NCBI GenBank assembly: GCA_022385755.1
Contig: MU278348.1
Span: 1,617,470-1,681,469, forward strand
Length of the DNA stretch: 64,000 nt
Source: Trametopsis cervina
Lineage: Eukaryota > Basidiomycota > Agaricomycetes > Polyporales > Irpicaceae
Direction of reading: 5' to 3'
Shown: positions 33,001 through 46,765 of the stretch, in pieces
How positions within the stretch are numbered: the first letter of the stretch is position 1
Layout: every line of letters begins with the position of its first letter
The notes under the pieces: generated by a model
Databases searched by the model: none
What the model was told of the DNA's origin: nothing
The model's input: the letters and a program-made list of their open reading frames with translations, nothing else
Translations under genes and position numbers: made by a program

Positions 33001-34760
33001 CTGGCGTCAGCGGGTTCCATTTGTGAGTGGGCTATATTTAAATCGCTGGACTACTGATCTGATTTTTGTCACTCTTTAGCTGACCATGTTATCTTCAGCT
33101 CGAGATGCCAGGTTCTAGTTTCTAAATTTGGTCGTTCGAGTAAACCTGCTCCTCGATTCCTTGTCGTGGTACGTGTGAGGGCAAAAGTGCTGTGCTCTAA
33201 GCTTATGTTTCTTTCAGACAAGCAAAGCTTTGTACATCCTCATCTTAACAGCCAAGGATGGCGTGCAGCAGATATCTGTTGACCGCAAGGTCAACCTTAG
33301 CAGTATCAGGTCTATTGCGATGTCGACACTTCGCGATGATTGGCTGGTAAGCCTATGCGACTTATTGTAAATGGAGCCTGCTTAGCCTTTTTCAGGCGTT
33401 GAATTTAGGTCCTACTGAAGAAGGCGACCCGTTGATTAACTGTGTTTTCAAGACAGAGCTCATTACCCACATCCTGACCGCGACATCGGGAACGACTCAA
33501 GTCGTCATTTCCGCGATGTACGTGTAACAAAGGTGCATGTTGTCCCCGCGTGGCTCATGATGTTTACCAGGATCGAATACACCAAAAAGAAAGAGAAGAA
33601 GGATACAGTGAAGTTTATCAAGGACGAGACTGTTCAGCGAGATGACACGTACAAGAGTCACACCGTGCATGTGCCTTCCGGTGAACCCCCATCAAGTTTG
33701 TCGAAGCCTCCTCCAAAGCGAAAGGAGGGTGTTGTTCGTCCCATCACATCCGGCAAACTGTTGCGTAGAGGAGGGCCTGATGTAAGTCAACTCACCAACC
33801 AAGTGGGCTACACCAGCTTAATACGTTTTGATCGTGCAGAAGAAGCCCAGCGCATCCAGACCCAAACCTGCATCTCAACCTCTTCCAGGGAAGTCTACTC
33901 CCGCCGCTGTCAGAGCACCTCCTGCAAGCGCATCCGCTACACGCCCTCCTCCCGCTCCTCCCCGAGCTGCTGCTCCGCCCCCTCCGCCTCCACCTCCTGC
34001 TGAACCAGAAGTTGAGATGTGGAAGGCCAAATTTGCATTTGAGGGCCAGGAAGGTGAGATGACGCTGAAGAAAGATGATTTGGTCGAGGTGCTTGAGAAA
34101 GAGGACAACGGCTGGTGGTTGGTTAAGAAGGGTAGCGTAGAAGGGTGGGCTCCCAACAATTACCTGGAACTCGTACCGCCCAAACCGAAGGTACAAGCCG
34201 CCCCCCCGCCCCCGCCCCCACCTCCACCTCCCGGTCCTGCTGCTGCGAAGCCCAGAGCAGTCCCGGCACCACCGGCTGCTTCTGCCGCGGCTCGTCCGCC
34301 AGCTGCGAAAGTGCCAGCCAGATCTGTGGCTGCGAATGCATCCGCCAAACCGGTTGCTGTCTTCCCGGGGCTTACGCCTTCGAATGGATCGCCTACCCCA
34401 TGGAAGAAGCCCACTGCCGTAAACAACTCTTCCTCGGAATCCACCCCACCCAGCTCGCGACCTGTAAGCTCGTTAGCGGGTAAGGCTCCACCTCCCCCCG
34501 TCGCGTCAAAGCCCAAACCACCACCGCCGCCTGTGGGTGCCAAACCCGGAGCTCCAAAGCCCCCTGGCAAACCGCCTGTACCAACGGCTCCTAGGCCTCC
34601 TGCCGCTACAAGACCTGCTTCCACGGCCAAACCCGCGGCTCCTGCGGGACAGCTAGACCTCGCTGCTGCGGTAAGTCGTTACGCACTGTTGCGACTATCA
34701 ACTTGTTACTTATTTGCTCTATAGCTCGCGAAACGCGCACAACGAATTGCGGAGGACTGA
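30054..34760 (+). CDS. MYO1: Class I myosin (long-tailed, SH3-containing)
   Basis: Seventeen exons: 30054-30056 (ATG alone), 30113-30187, 30248-30416, 30469-30791, 30847-31009, 31060-31163, 31215-31607, 31663-31689, 31753-32256, 32308-32670, 32719-33022, 33080-33168, 33218-33346, 33396-33517, 33571-33781, 33840-34670, 34725-34760 (1281 aa, frame intact). P-loop GESGAGKT near residue 131; TEDS-site Ser in [13 protein letters not shown] motif after the motor ([11 protein letters not shown]); TH1 tail; Pro-rich segment; SH3 domain ([21 protein letters not shown]) near residues 1053-1106. Family knowledge: actin-based motor at endocytic patches. The C-terminus ends [10 protein letters not shown] and lacks the long acidic, Trp-ended Arp2/3 motif of yeast Myo3/5. 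Confidence 0.93.
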
Positions 34761-35005
34761 TTGTTGAGTTTCCCCGTCGGTCAAGTCCTAGATGTGTATC
34801 TTTCGTTTGCCTGGGCCACAAATATATATATCACAATGCGAACGATACAATGATCACTCTCACAACAGTCACCCGACCAATGTTCTTTGTTGGTATTGAA
34901 AAAGAGTGAATTTCAGCAGTAAACCACAGTTCAAGATACAGCGTTCATCCCAACCCTAGCCATGTGCTAACTAATTGTCTATTGTGCAGAATGTTCAGAA
35001 CTTCA

Positions 35006-36826
35006 CTAGTTTGAAGTTGCTGTGGTGAAAGGAGTGGTAGCCAAGCCAACACGCTTGTTGGTGGTATCCTGCGATGCGGACCGAATCAGAGTTTGGCCTT
35101 AAATGAGTGGTGATGACGACTTACGAAGACGGAATAGAATCGCTCAAGGAAGGTGAGGCCATTGATGAAGTCAAGGCCCTCACCAGTGGGAGTGCCAATG
35201 CTGTTGACGATCAGATAGACGTTACCGGCAGTGCCGCCGATGTCAGCATTCAAGTTCCTCTATGGAAAACATAGAGCCTCAGTGGTGCATCTAGGACAGA
35301 ATCAAGAGGGGGACGAACCGGCCAAATTTGAGCGTTGGCTGTGAGCTCGAATGTCTGGCCGTTGATGGTGAAGAAGAGACTCTGCAGGTTGGCGAACTGA
35401 GCCGTAGTCAAACGCAAGAGACCTGTGTTCCTGTCGGCAACAGCACCAGTAGCACGCTGGTACCTGGTGAACGCATCTGGGATATATTGAGTTCAATGTT
35501 GTTTTGGCAGTGACTTCAACGCCTACCGGAAGAAATGAGAGTGAGGGTGGTACCGGTATCAACGATTCCGGCGGTTGAGCTCAAGATGGAAGTGGATGCA
35601 CCGTAGCGGATGGTCTGGTCAATTCCCCTATATTTTCGGTCAGTGGACGGTTGATGTGATAGTAGATTGTGCACTAACCAGAACTCGCTAGCAGGTGAGG
35701 TCCTGGTGAGAGGTCTGAAATGACAAGTTATTCACGAATACATGCTCCATGCACTGTATCACCTACGCAAAGCTGATGGAACCAGTAAACTTGCTGGAGT
35801 CAGTTCCACCAAATGTCAACTCGCCATTAGCGTTGTTGTCACTTGTCGTTGGGCGGAAGGAAACTGCGACCAGGTTTTGGGGGATTACACCCTGAGTAAA
35901 GAGGTTATCGGTGACTAAGCAGCGGCGGTTAGTGTCGGCATTCGTTTGAGATGTAAGACGGGACGTACTGGTTGGGATGGTGTTGCGAGTGTCAGGGCTG
36001 AGTGTGCCTGGAGGTGAGAGTGAGACCACCAGAAACGGCGAAGCAAAAGATATTAAGATGTACCGGTTGTAAGATCAACAGGACCAATGCTGCAAGCCGT
36101 ATGAGACTCTTTTCCTGGTAAAACTAGACTTAGACATACCCAATGATACCATCGACACCGTCGAAGCCGTCCGAACTGGTAGCCACACCGAAAGACTGCT
36201 TGGTAACAGTGAGGCCACCGCCGAGGGTCACGGTGTCAGTGAACTCATTGCCGGAGAAGTCTCCGGATCCGTAGGTAACTGACTGTTATAGATAATATGA
36301 TCATGTGGCACTAGACGCAGGATAACGATGACATACCACTCGATCACTGGTCTGGGCAGTGGTGGAACTATGGACAAATGCCTTTCCGGCACCAACCCAA
36401 GTGTTGGAACTTCCCGTATCGACCAGGAGAGAGTCTATCACGCAGATGAGATAAAGGGACATCACATGAAGAGAAATGGAGCCTACATGTAGTGGCGGGT
36501 GTGCCGACACCGACCTAATTGGAAACAGAACACATGAGCTAGGCGCGGCCAACAGGTCACTTGTCACTGACGTTAACGACGTAATCCACAAGTTGATTTG
36601 TCGCTGTGACACTGCCGACAGCCCGGCCTTGTACCTTCGCGTTGCCGCGGAGCTTCAGTCCTTGGGCGTGTTTCTGGTCACGCTCGAGCAGGGAGATGGG
36701 GCCTGTGAGGTTGAACCTCTTGGCCAAGGGGAGAGTCACGGGCCCATCGCGAATCTGGATTATTGGGTTCGCAGCTACAGCGAGCGCGAGAGTAAGAGTG
36801 GCAAGGAGAGAAGAGCGCGAAAACAT
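35006..36826 (-). CDS. Secreted pepsin-type aspartic protease
   Basis: Twelve exons: 36826-36572, 36514-36487, 36434-36337, 36282-36140, 36089-36064, 36007-35969, 35914-35767, 35714-35679, 35627-35527, 35476-35319, 35259-35125, 35068-35006 (409 aa, frame intact). An N-terminal signal peptide (MFSRSSLLATLTLALAVAA) and a propeptide precede the mature enzyme. Both catalytic motifs are present: VDTGSSNTWV (Asp about 100) and VDTGTTLT (Asp about 281). This is family A1, close to polyporopepsin-like enzymes of wood-decay fungi. No GPI-like tail, so it is probably a soluble secreted protease. Intron 1 uses a GTCAGT donor. Confidence 0.93.
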
Positions 36827-36880
36827 GGCTGAAGGGATGTTCGGTCTGGGGAACTACGCTCCACACTTCGCTTCGCACCC

Positions 36881-36887
36881 TTATATA
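36881..36887 (-). promoter_or_regulatory. TATA box of the aspartic protease gene
   Basis: TATATAA on the minus strand lies about 55-60 nt upstream of the ATG at 36826, a typical distance for a strongly expressed secreted enzyme. Confidence 0.6.
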
Positions 36888-37896
36888 TGTGCATTCCAGC
36901 AGTATTAATCAGGGCGAATCCTGGAAATGGCTACATAGGGAATGTTGCGGTTCGTCTCCAGATGCAGAGCCACTAGAAGATGATATGTTGATTCTGCGCG
37001 TCGCCACCTGGTGTGAAGGGAAAGTATGTCGATTCCTGAAGGTTCCACATGCCGCTTCGTGCTATTCTAAGACGACGTGAGAGTTGAAAACATCGTTTAA
37101 TATGACGCGAGATAGCGTTTGCCAGAGGTGAGGAACCGGTTGTGGCTGATCAACACGGGGCGGGGGAAGGCGTAGGCCATAGGGGAGAAGATCAACGTCA
37201 ACTACGCAATGGGACTTCGCAAAGGCTGAATGATGCGACATGTGTACCACGGGGCTTGAGGCCATGTCTACGCAAGGCAGTGAGTTTCTCCCATGCTCAT
37301 ACCTACGAACAGAGCTTCCGCTGTTCTTGCACGTTGGCCCGGTCATTTCTGACATCTTCCCGGAACGAAAGCGTGGTAAAAAAAGGATATATCCCCATAT
37401 CATATGATACCTTGGGGAGCTTTCGTGAGAATGCGTAGTATTTGAGGCAAACTACGCAGAAGTCGCGATTGAAACTATAATGGCATCCAGCCGTAAAGTC
37501 AGCAACTTCGATACTGATGAGTTGCATCATGTTATCAACTTACGCTCTATTTCCACCCACCATCGTAAGATCCGGGATGGAAGAGGCCGATCTACCCAGA
37601 TGGTCGTCCTACACGTCCTTTCCATATGTTGCATGTGGGAAGTTGGACCGCAGCACTAATGCTTCCTGAATAGACCCGAATGGATCGGTTCGAGTTGCAC
37701 GCCTCCAAGCGCCCAATGTCAATCGAACTTCTAAGGTTGAGATGCGACGTACGTTCTTTGCCCAACTCCCACCCGCTCGTTTCTCGCTTTCTACTTTCTT
37801 GAACCTCAGCACTTTGACTTTCGCGGAGCAGGACTTCACCGGCAATTCGTTCTTTGGCCAAACCTAGATGCATCGTTCAGCCTAACTTCTGAGCCC
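36888..37896. promoter_or_regulatory. Divergent intergenic region, no gene seen
   Basis: About 1 kb between the protease and the membrane-protein gene. Short open frames show no family resemblance. It probably holds upstream control regions for both genes. Confidence 0.45.
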
Positions 37897-38883
37897 ATGA
37901 AACTACAATACCTTCTGATAGCGCTATGCTTCTCCACTTTAGCAGCTGGCTCTACTATACCCCTCAAGCAGCGGGGATTGGACGACGTTTTTGGAGGACT
38001 TGACGGTCCCCTACCCTTGGAGGGGCACCCAGAAGAGCATAACTCTGCGCATGAACAACCCTCACACGCTACGAACCACCCGCTCGCAACTATCCCCCTC
38101 CTGCCCACTCCAACCAACTCGGGATCGAATACAAAGTCCAAAGATAGTACAACACAGTCTCACTCACAAAGCGCGTCTGGTGTTTCCCCCACGTATTCTG
38201 TCATCGGATCTGTTCCGCCTCTGCCGTCTGGTAGCCTGCGCTCAACCGACTCTGTCAGCAGCGGCACAAGCCCAACATCAGCTGTGTCTACACCAACCTA
38301 TACTGAACCCGTTACGGCTCAGCAAGCGGAGTCGAAAGGCGCACAAGAATGGAAGATTGTCGGTGTTGCGGTCATTGCGTTCACCACTGTAGCCGCGATC
38401 CTCCTTCTCTCCGTGTTCTTCGACCAATGGTGGGGCTTTATGCGGGATTTGTTATGGAAGAAGAAGCGCGAAGACGACTTTGAAGAACTGGTACCGGACT
38501 GGCAGCGCGCGAGCTGGGCGTTTCACCTCGAAGGAGATCGACATCGCTATCCCACTATACCGCCCGCGGCGTCAACCAAGCAAGAAGTGAACCGTGCCGG
38601 AAAGCAAGCCTTATATAGCCCGAACAACATCGCAGGCGTTGGAGCAGGAATGAAGGAGGAAATGATCAGCGAGCCAACCCCTCGACAGGACTACCAGTCA
38701 AACAGCCCCTGGGCGCGAGGCCTAGGGCTGTCACCACTGCCACCTGCAGCGCAACTCCAACGATCCCCATCGAGGACGCAGAGAGACAGACTATACCGAC
38801 ATGACTCGAACCCCTTCGAGCCGAAAACGCATGCTCCTCCTTCTCCGGCACTGACCGATCCGTATGGAGGGATAGCAGAATGA
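37897..38883 (+). CDS. Single-pass type I membrane protein, unknown function
   Basis: Single exon, 328 aa. A signal peptide (MKLQYLLIALCFSTLAAGS) is followed by a Ser/Thr/Pro-rich ectodomain of about 130 residues that is probably O-glycosylated. One transmembrane helix (WKIVGVAVIAFTTVAAILLL, about residues 151-174) precedes a basic KKKRE stop-transfer segment and a disordered tail of about 140 residues. The architecture resembles fungal wall-stress sensors, but no WSC or other named domain is visible, so the role is open. Confidence 0.7.
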   Translation: MKLQYLLIALCFSTLAAGSTIPLKQRGLDDVFGGLDGPLPLEGHPEEHNSAHEQPSHATNHPLATIPLLPTPTNSGSNTKSKDSTTQSHSQSASGVSPTYSVIGSVPPLPSGSLRSTDSVSSGTSPTSAVSTPTYTEPVTAQQAESKGAQEWKIVGVAVIAFTTVAAILLLSVFFDQWWGFMRDLLWKKKREDDFEELVPDWQRASWAFHLEGDRHRYPTIPPAASTKQEVNRAGKQALYSPNNIAGVGAGMKEEMISEPTPRQDYQSNSPWARGLGLSPLPPAAQLQRSPSRTQRDRLYRHDSNPFEPKTHAPPSPALTDPYGGIAE

Positions 38884-38995
38884 GTTTTCGCCCAGCCTAA
38901 TATCATATCACGCGTGTCCTTGACACAGTAGATTTCATAGTTTTGTATGACCGTCAGGTGCCCGCGCACTGAGAACATGATCTATGAGATAGCAT

Positions 38996-39269
38996 TTAGT
39001 CAGACTTCGCAGCCTGGTCAAACCCCCGCCCTTCAGGAAGAGCTTGCTCCAGTTTGTCCGAGATGAACATTCCGGCCAAGGCAACTCCCGTGAGGGCTAG
39101 GGAGACTCTAAGTCGCGTCTTAGCAGGCAGTACTGCGTGTCGGCTGATAAGAATGGACGAACAGGATAGACCGAACGTGCTACATACCTGCCCAAGACTG
39201 CCAGATTGACCGTTGAGCAACAGGGACTTCCCGAAAAGATGTCTTAGGGGCAGATGGCCTAGCTGTCAT
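38996..39269 (-). CDS. Small single-helix membrane protein, 72 aa
   Basis: Two exons: 39269-39188 and 39132-38996, giving 72 aa in an intact frame. The product starts MTARPSAPKTSF, has a Trp-rich patch, then a hydrophobic helix (VSLALTGVALAGMFISD) and a short hydrophilic end. A small mitochondrial or ER membrane protein is plausible from shape alone. It is too short to judge without comparison, but the splice sites (GTATGT, GCAG) are good and the join is clean. Confidence 0.55.
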
Positions 39270-39603
39270 GACTCTGGAAAACCGCATCTCAATCAGTTAG
39301 AGGCCAAGTATACAGAAGTACTCACAGCACAACGACTGCCAGACACAAACGACGTCGATTGCACTCTGAAGGATGGACGTGAAAGCTGGGAGCTCTCCTT
39401 GAAACGCGCCAAGGATGCGCTTGGGCACTTTTGATCCGACGCGTGGTGGCGTCGGCGCTTGGTTACTCTGGTCACTGTACTGACCAGTCTGGAATTAGTC
39501 TCGTTCTTCATCGACGCGTCCAGCGCAGCTTTTCAGTTTTTCTTCACTACCACAGTCTGTTCGTGGATGGAGGATGTATCATGAGCGCACACATTAAGGC
39601 TAA

Positions 39604-41572
39604 GGTCAGTCTAGTCATGCTCGGGACGTGTCGGGCAACTCAGCTCTGCCCAAGGTTACCACTGGTGTCGAATATAACAGAAGTCGACCTCCTTCACCAC
39701 TCAAGACCTTGCCTACATCTGCGTCGCCTACCCCGGGACCACGACCGAGAGCTAAGATTAACAGCAGCGCGGCCATTGGAACGCGCAAGCCCGCATCTTC
39801 ACCAGGCGGTCTTACACCGACTACCCGCACGAATGTCGCTGCTCCCCGCCCACAAGTTGCGAGAGCTCCCTCTCCTTTCAAACCATCCAGTGCACGAGCA
39901 CCGTCTCCATTCAAGCCCACCCAGGCACGTGCAGCGGTCTCTGTCATAGCGCCAGCACCGAAAGGAAGAGCCGGAGTACGCAGCAATGTATCAGCGACCG
40001 CTACACCGTCTCTTCCAGAGCTTAGACAGCGCGCATTGACGACAACGCACGCAGACCTTTCTTCAAACCGTAGAGCACGCAGAGGGAGCATATCCTCACA
40101 CATCTCTGCATCACCTCTCGGGAGCCGTTCCGGCGCATCTCCCCCGAGGCTCGCGCTCGCAGCTAGTGAAGACGGGACCTCCGGCGTATCTGGCCATGTA
40201 CGGGTGAAATCAAAGGTATCTCGGCTCGCTGAGCATCCCCCTCCCCATATCCCCCAATCTATGCCGTCCTCACCGTCATTTCAAACCCGCCCAGCCCGAG
40301 TCCCTTCTGTATCAAATCTATCACTATCCCCTCCCCTCACGCACGCTGTCTCTGGACGCATTATGGCGAACAGTCCTGGTAATGGAGCCTCCGCTCATGG
40401 ACGGTTTGCGACCACCCAGGACCCCCCTGCGCCGAAGATCGCGCCCTTGCACACAAATCCATCTCGCGATGATGGAGCTGTAAATTATTCTGCTCACGTA
40501 TTGCACACCAAGGTGGACCCTACCTCGATCCCTCTACCACCGTATTCGCCACCTGTGTCTACCGTATCCTTCTCATCACGGTCCTCCGCATCCAAATCTT
40601 CGGCGTCTTACGACACTCAGAGTTCTGACCAGAGCGGGAGTACAGCTCCGAACGTAACTACACGCGTCAATGGGATGGGACACGTCCGTGCCAGATCGAG
40701 TATAGATGTATTGAGCATACAGGTTTCACCGCCGCTGGCTCCGAGGGAGTTTTTGAGGGATAAATGGTCCCCTGGTCTGGAAAGTGATGACGATCATGAC
40801 GACTACGATAACGACAATGATGATCCAGAACGCAAGAGGAAGAATGAGGCAAAGTCGAATCGCAAGGTTAGCACTTCATCTTGCGTTGAGACATGTATCA
40901 TATGCTCACGTCGTGGTATAGATCGCTGACTTGGAAATCACGAATAAATCCCTGCTCGCCATCAATTCCTCACTGGAAGCCCAGAAACATCGGCAGGCGA
41001 AGGAAATACGGGACCTGCGTAGAAAACTGCGGGAATCAATCTTGGTCCTACCACCTCGGGCGTACCGTGCTGCGAAATCCTCGCTAACGGAAACAGGCGC
41101 TTTAGTGCAAGATGAGGAACTGGAGGACGATGAAGAGGATGAAGAAGTAGACGAAGTGGAAGAGAAAGAGGTGTTGCAAGGGAAGAATGACGAATCGTAC
41201 CGGCGTGTTATGACTCTGCTGGAGGCCCTGCTAGAGTCCGGTCGTCGAGCGCTCGAGTCTAAACCGGAGGACTTTACAGGGACCGGGACTGGGGGAGCGA
41301 AGGTCCTTAGTGAGGAAGAAGCGCGGCCGTGGCGAGGCGACGATGTGGACAATCTGTCCCTCATGGAGTCGGACAGAGACGATGTTTCCGTTTATCTCGC
41401 TGCAGGTGGACCTGAAGATGTTAGGCCTATATCACCCTCCCGGATTGCTATCCCCGACGACGACGTCGATAGCGAAGTGGAAGATGAGACCTCATTATTC
41501 GTTTCCGAGGAAGACGAGTTCCGCCGATCGAGCTTGCCACCTATAACGGTCACGCCGTCTCCATCACCGTGA
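39604..41572 (+). CDS. Disordered/coiled-coil protein, unknown function; 5' end unresolved
   Basis: The frame is open from 39604 to 40866 and joins 40922-41572 across a clean 55-nt intron. No in-frame ATG precedes the conserved-looking start, so at least one short upstream exon is missing. The first about 380 residues are Ser/Pro-rich with a duplicated ARAPSPFKP unit. A coiled coil follows the intron (ADLEITNKSLLAINSSLEAQ), then an acidic run (EDDEEDEEVDEVEEKEV) and a disordered tail. Such proteins are often scaffold or cytoskeletal, but I recognise no family. Confidence 0.6.
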
Positions 41573-41890
41573 TAGACATTTTCAGTATGGATTAGAGAGG
41601 AGTCGAGGATATGCCCTTTTCACTGGATGACATTCATTTTTCGCATTTTCACCATACTTTCGCTGGATTCGAGCAGTTTGCACAGGCTGTAATACAATAC
41701 ATGTACCCGGATTATGCATTCATACCCCCTTGCATATTTTGTCACATACGTATGCTAATAGTATCATAGAACACCCATGCGCACGTATTCTTCACGTTTT
41801 AGAATTTATCATTCACGACGACGTCCTGGCGGATGAATTGAAGGGCTTGAAGCCTATTCTACAGTTTGCAACTCTAACATATCACTATTT
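41573..41890. terminator. Convergent 3' intergenic region
   Basis: About 320 bp, AT-rich relative to its neighbours, between two converging stop codons; it probably holds both polyadenylation regions. No gene. Confidence 0.4.
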
Positions 41891-42798
41891 TCATACAATT
41901 CCCTTCTTCCGTAGCACATCCTCTACAATCTTCTCGACCAAAGCCTTCATGCCCTCCCCTCCACCTCCGCTTAACGTAGCAGTGACACTTTTCTCCACAA
42001 ACTTGCCCACCATGTCTACCTCAATATTCACCTTCGCGCCAACCGGCTTCTTCCCCAACGTGATCTTCTCCTGTGTGTGCGTTATAAGCATAACACCGAA
42101 GCTCCTCTCCGCATCGTCCACGTTCGTGATCGTGAGCGACGTGCCGTCGATGGCGATGTATCCCTTTGTGATAATAAACGGCAGAAGAGATGGACGGGCA
42201 GGCGTGGGCGGCGGAAGCTGGAACTGGACACGGATCGAATCTCCGTCAGGTGTTTTCGAGATTATGGTTGCCGTCGTGTCGACGTGAGCCTGGAATTGAT
42301 AGTTAGCTCAGCGGATGTTGTTCAGCGATATCACCAGCTCAAACAAGATGCTGACCTGAACGAAGTGTCCTCCGAAGCGAACGTGCGCGCCCATCGCTCG
42401 TTCTAGGTTGACCTGATCCCCGACCTTTCTCTCACCTGTCGTGCCTATCTGAGCAACGAACACTGTAGTACGATACGGGGATACGCACCAAGATCCGTCC
42501 GCTCTAATGTCTCATTGGCGAGCCATACCTTGAACCACCCGCCATTCTCCGTCTTGTGAAAATCAGTCGCGGTCAAGCATGCGCCGTTCACAGCTATCGA
42601 GTCGCCTATATGGCAGTCGTCGAGGATAGGTGCAGAATCAGCGATGGTGATTGTGCATCCGCCGGCGTCGTGCTCGATGCTGGAGACGGTCCCTAGATGT
42701 TCGATCTGGAATTACACGGCAGATGAACATGGCAGATGATCACTGGTCAGCTAGATGTTCGGTCGTGAGGTTCATTAGCATACCAGACCTGTGAACAT
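41891..42798 (-). CDS. RIB5: Riboflavin synthase (alpha chain type)
   Basis: Four exons: 42798-42784, 42705-42489, 42444-42356, 42289-41891 (239 aa, frame intact). The hallmark N-terminus MFTGLIEHLG is restored across intron 1, after a first exon of five codons. Two lumazine-binding repeats are seen: VNGACLTATDF in the first, IAIDGTSLTITNV in the second, with HFVQAHVDTTA between them. Family knowledge: dismutation of two 6,7-dimethyl-8-ribityllumazine molecules to riboflavin, the last step of vitamin B2 synthesis. Length is normal (about 230-240 aa). Confidence 0.95.
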
Positions 42799-43029
42799 GA
42801 TCTTGTTTCCTGTTACGAGAACCAGATGTGTGTGGGATGTTAGGTCAGAGGATGGATGTTCTGCAGGAGATTGTACAGTAAGCCGCGGACCGAGTCGTGT
42901 CGCATCTAGATAACGTCTATACCATCAAATCTCGGAGATTGGGGTGCGCCACAACGCTCAGCCAGACGCAACTGCTTGCAAATAATACTATAGACAACAG
43001 AGCATACTGTACTTCACAAGCCGTGCACC

Positions 43030-44429
43030 ATGCAACGGCCCTTGCAACTGCTCGATCTCAACGATGATGTACTGTTGCTCATCTGCGCAGCTGTGGGTGA
43101 TCTCATAAAGTCAGACCTGTCTATTGCTAGCAGGTACGTGCGGCACTGGTGGCAGACAGATGCAAGGGTGGTAGGTGCGCCGTCATTTGCACAGGGAATA
43201 CACGTTGACTCCTCTACGGAGGTTGCCAGACTCCTCTAAAGAATCTGTCCCTCACCTGCAAGCGCATCAGAGAGCTCTGCCTTCCCTTTCTCTTCGCCTG
43301 TCTCGGGCTCTACTCACTGGACGACGACACCTGGTTCAACGCTCTCAGGAGGATAGACGAGTGGAACAGCGCCCACGCGAGATACGCCAGGTAAGACCTC
43401 CCCTCTCCCCCGCCTTCCCACCCAGACCATTGCGTATCACATCCCCAAAAGCTCACATCACCGCGTCAGCGAGGTGTACGTCTACATCAACATCAGATGG
43501 GTAGTCGACCCAGAGTTTCCTCCATCCCTGCCGGCTCGCCTCATCGAGATGCTGGAGACGGTCGCGAGTACAGGCGTCCCGCTCGAGAAGCTGACGCTGG
43601 CGGTGAACGAGCGGGAGGCGGATACGTTCGCGGACGCGTTCGCCGCCCGCAACATCGTGTTGCCGGATGTGCGGGTGCTCATCGTCAGCCCCTCACTACA
43701 CACCGTCATGCGCTACTGCCCGCGCACGCAGGCGCTACGCGGCTGGAACCCATACGAGGTACGCGATTCCGAGCTCGGACGTCGGTTCGTCTACGAGGCG
43801 AAGGGACTGGCGAACTTGCACTGCCTCGTCATGTGCGAAGGCTGGTGGTGTCCACCATTTAACGGTCAGTGCCTTCCTGTCTGTCTGTCTGTATTCTTGT
43901 GGTGCTCATGCCTTAGCGGTGTAGATTTGCGCGACGCGCTGTCTCATGTGCCTATAATCATCATACCGGGCTTAGAGCTTTCGATGCGCACCTTCCACGT
44001 CTATTTCGAGGTATGCGTGCTCGTCAGGTCGGCGCTCAGATTCCAGGATTGAATTTACCTGCTATATAGAGCTTCATATCATACCTCTCGCAGATGCGCA
44101 GCCTCGAGGTTCTCTGTATACCGACCGCGCACGCTGGTTACGTGCTCGATGATGACCCGGAAGTGGACAACACGGAGATCAACAGGGTGATACACCAGTG
44201 TCGCCTCGAGGAGGAGAATCGCTACGGGCCTGCGCTGTTCGAGAGGTGCGCTGGCCTGCGGGAGCTGTGGTTCGACGAGGACACAAAGGTCACGCGTGGT
44301 GAAGATGGAGAGCTCCTGTGGGCAAGAGATGACGAGACGGGTCGCCCGATTTGGCGTGTCATGATGGAAAATGTGAGGGGATTGGCTCATGACTCGGATG
44401 TCGGTGCTGGAGTTGCATTTCGAGCGTAA
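43030..44429 (+). CDS. F-box-like protein
   Basis: Five exons: 43030-43137, 43230-43390, 43470-43864, 43925-44010, 44070-44429 (369 aa, frame intact). The N-terminus (LLDLNDDVLLLICAAVGDL, then NLSLTCKRIRELCLPFLF) matches the F-box-like pattern common in Agaricomycetes. The rest has LRR-like leucine spacing. A GTGCGG donor after exon 1 is preferred to the nearby GTACGT because only it keeps the frame into LSLTCKR. Likely an SCF substrate adaptor; the target is unknown. Confidence 0.7.
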
Positions 44430-44926
44430 TGGTGCGTCCTGTATTTTCCTGACACATCGAACCCAGTGCTGATAGAAATTAGAAAATGCCTATTGCTTAC
44501 CTATTATAAAGAGCGAATGGGAGGCAGGCTTCAGCTTCGAGGCAGTCGATAGCTAATGAGACAATATGGACACCGAGCCTGTCTAATTTCGAGCCCGAAT
44601 GATGACCCCACGATAGATCCAACAGCGACAAGCGAGAAACGCTCCGGTTTTGCACGATTGGAGGTGAACGGGCGGATGAGTTGCATCGAGCCCCTTGGCG
44701 GTTGGTAGCACGTGCCGATATTTTCTCGTGGACGGCGTCGCGGATGTACGGGCATACGGATTGGCTCTTCAGCAAGGAAAAGGGACATTTGCGTTGTTAG
44801 AAAATATGTGAGAAATATCAACAGAATAGATGTGTGTAAAGAATGGGAGGTAGAAATGTTGTACAAGAAAGAAGGGTATGTAGATGATGTCGGAATCTAA
44901 ATTTTGTCAACCTCCTCGAGAAAAAA
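44430..44926. terminator. Convergent 3' intergenic region
   Basis: About 0.5 kb between converging genes; no gene or repeat seen. Confidence 0.4.
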
Positions 44927-46695
<1,769 letters not shown>

Positions 46696-46757
46696 CTTGA
46701 AGAGGGAGAGGAGGGAGAGAGGGAGGTCGACTGACGGAAACGAAGAGGAGACAGCGG

Positions 46758-46765
46758 TTTATATA
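46758..46765 (-). promoter_or_regulatory. TATA box of the exo-glucanase gene
   Basis: TATATAAA on the minus strand lies about 65 nt upstream of the ATG at 46695. Confidence 0.6.
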
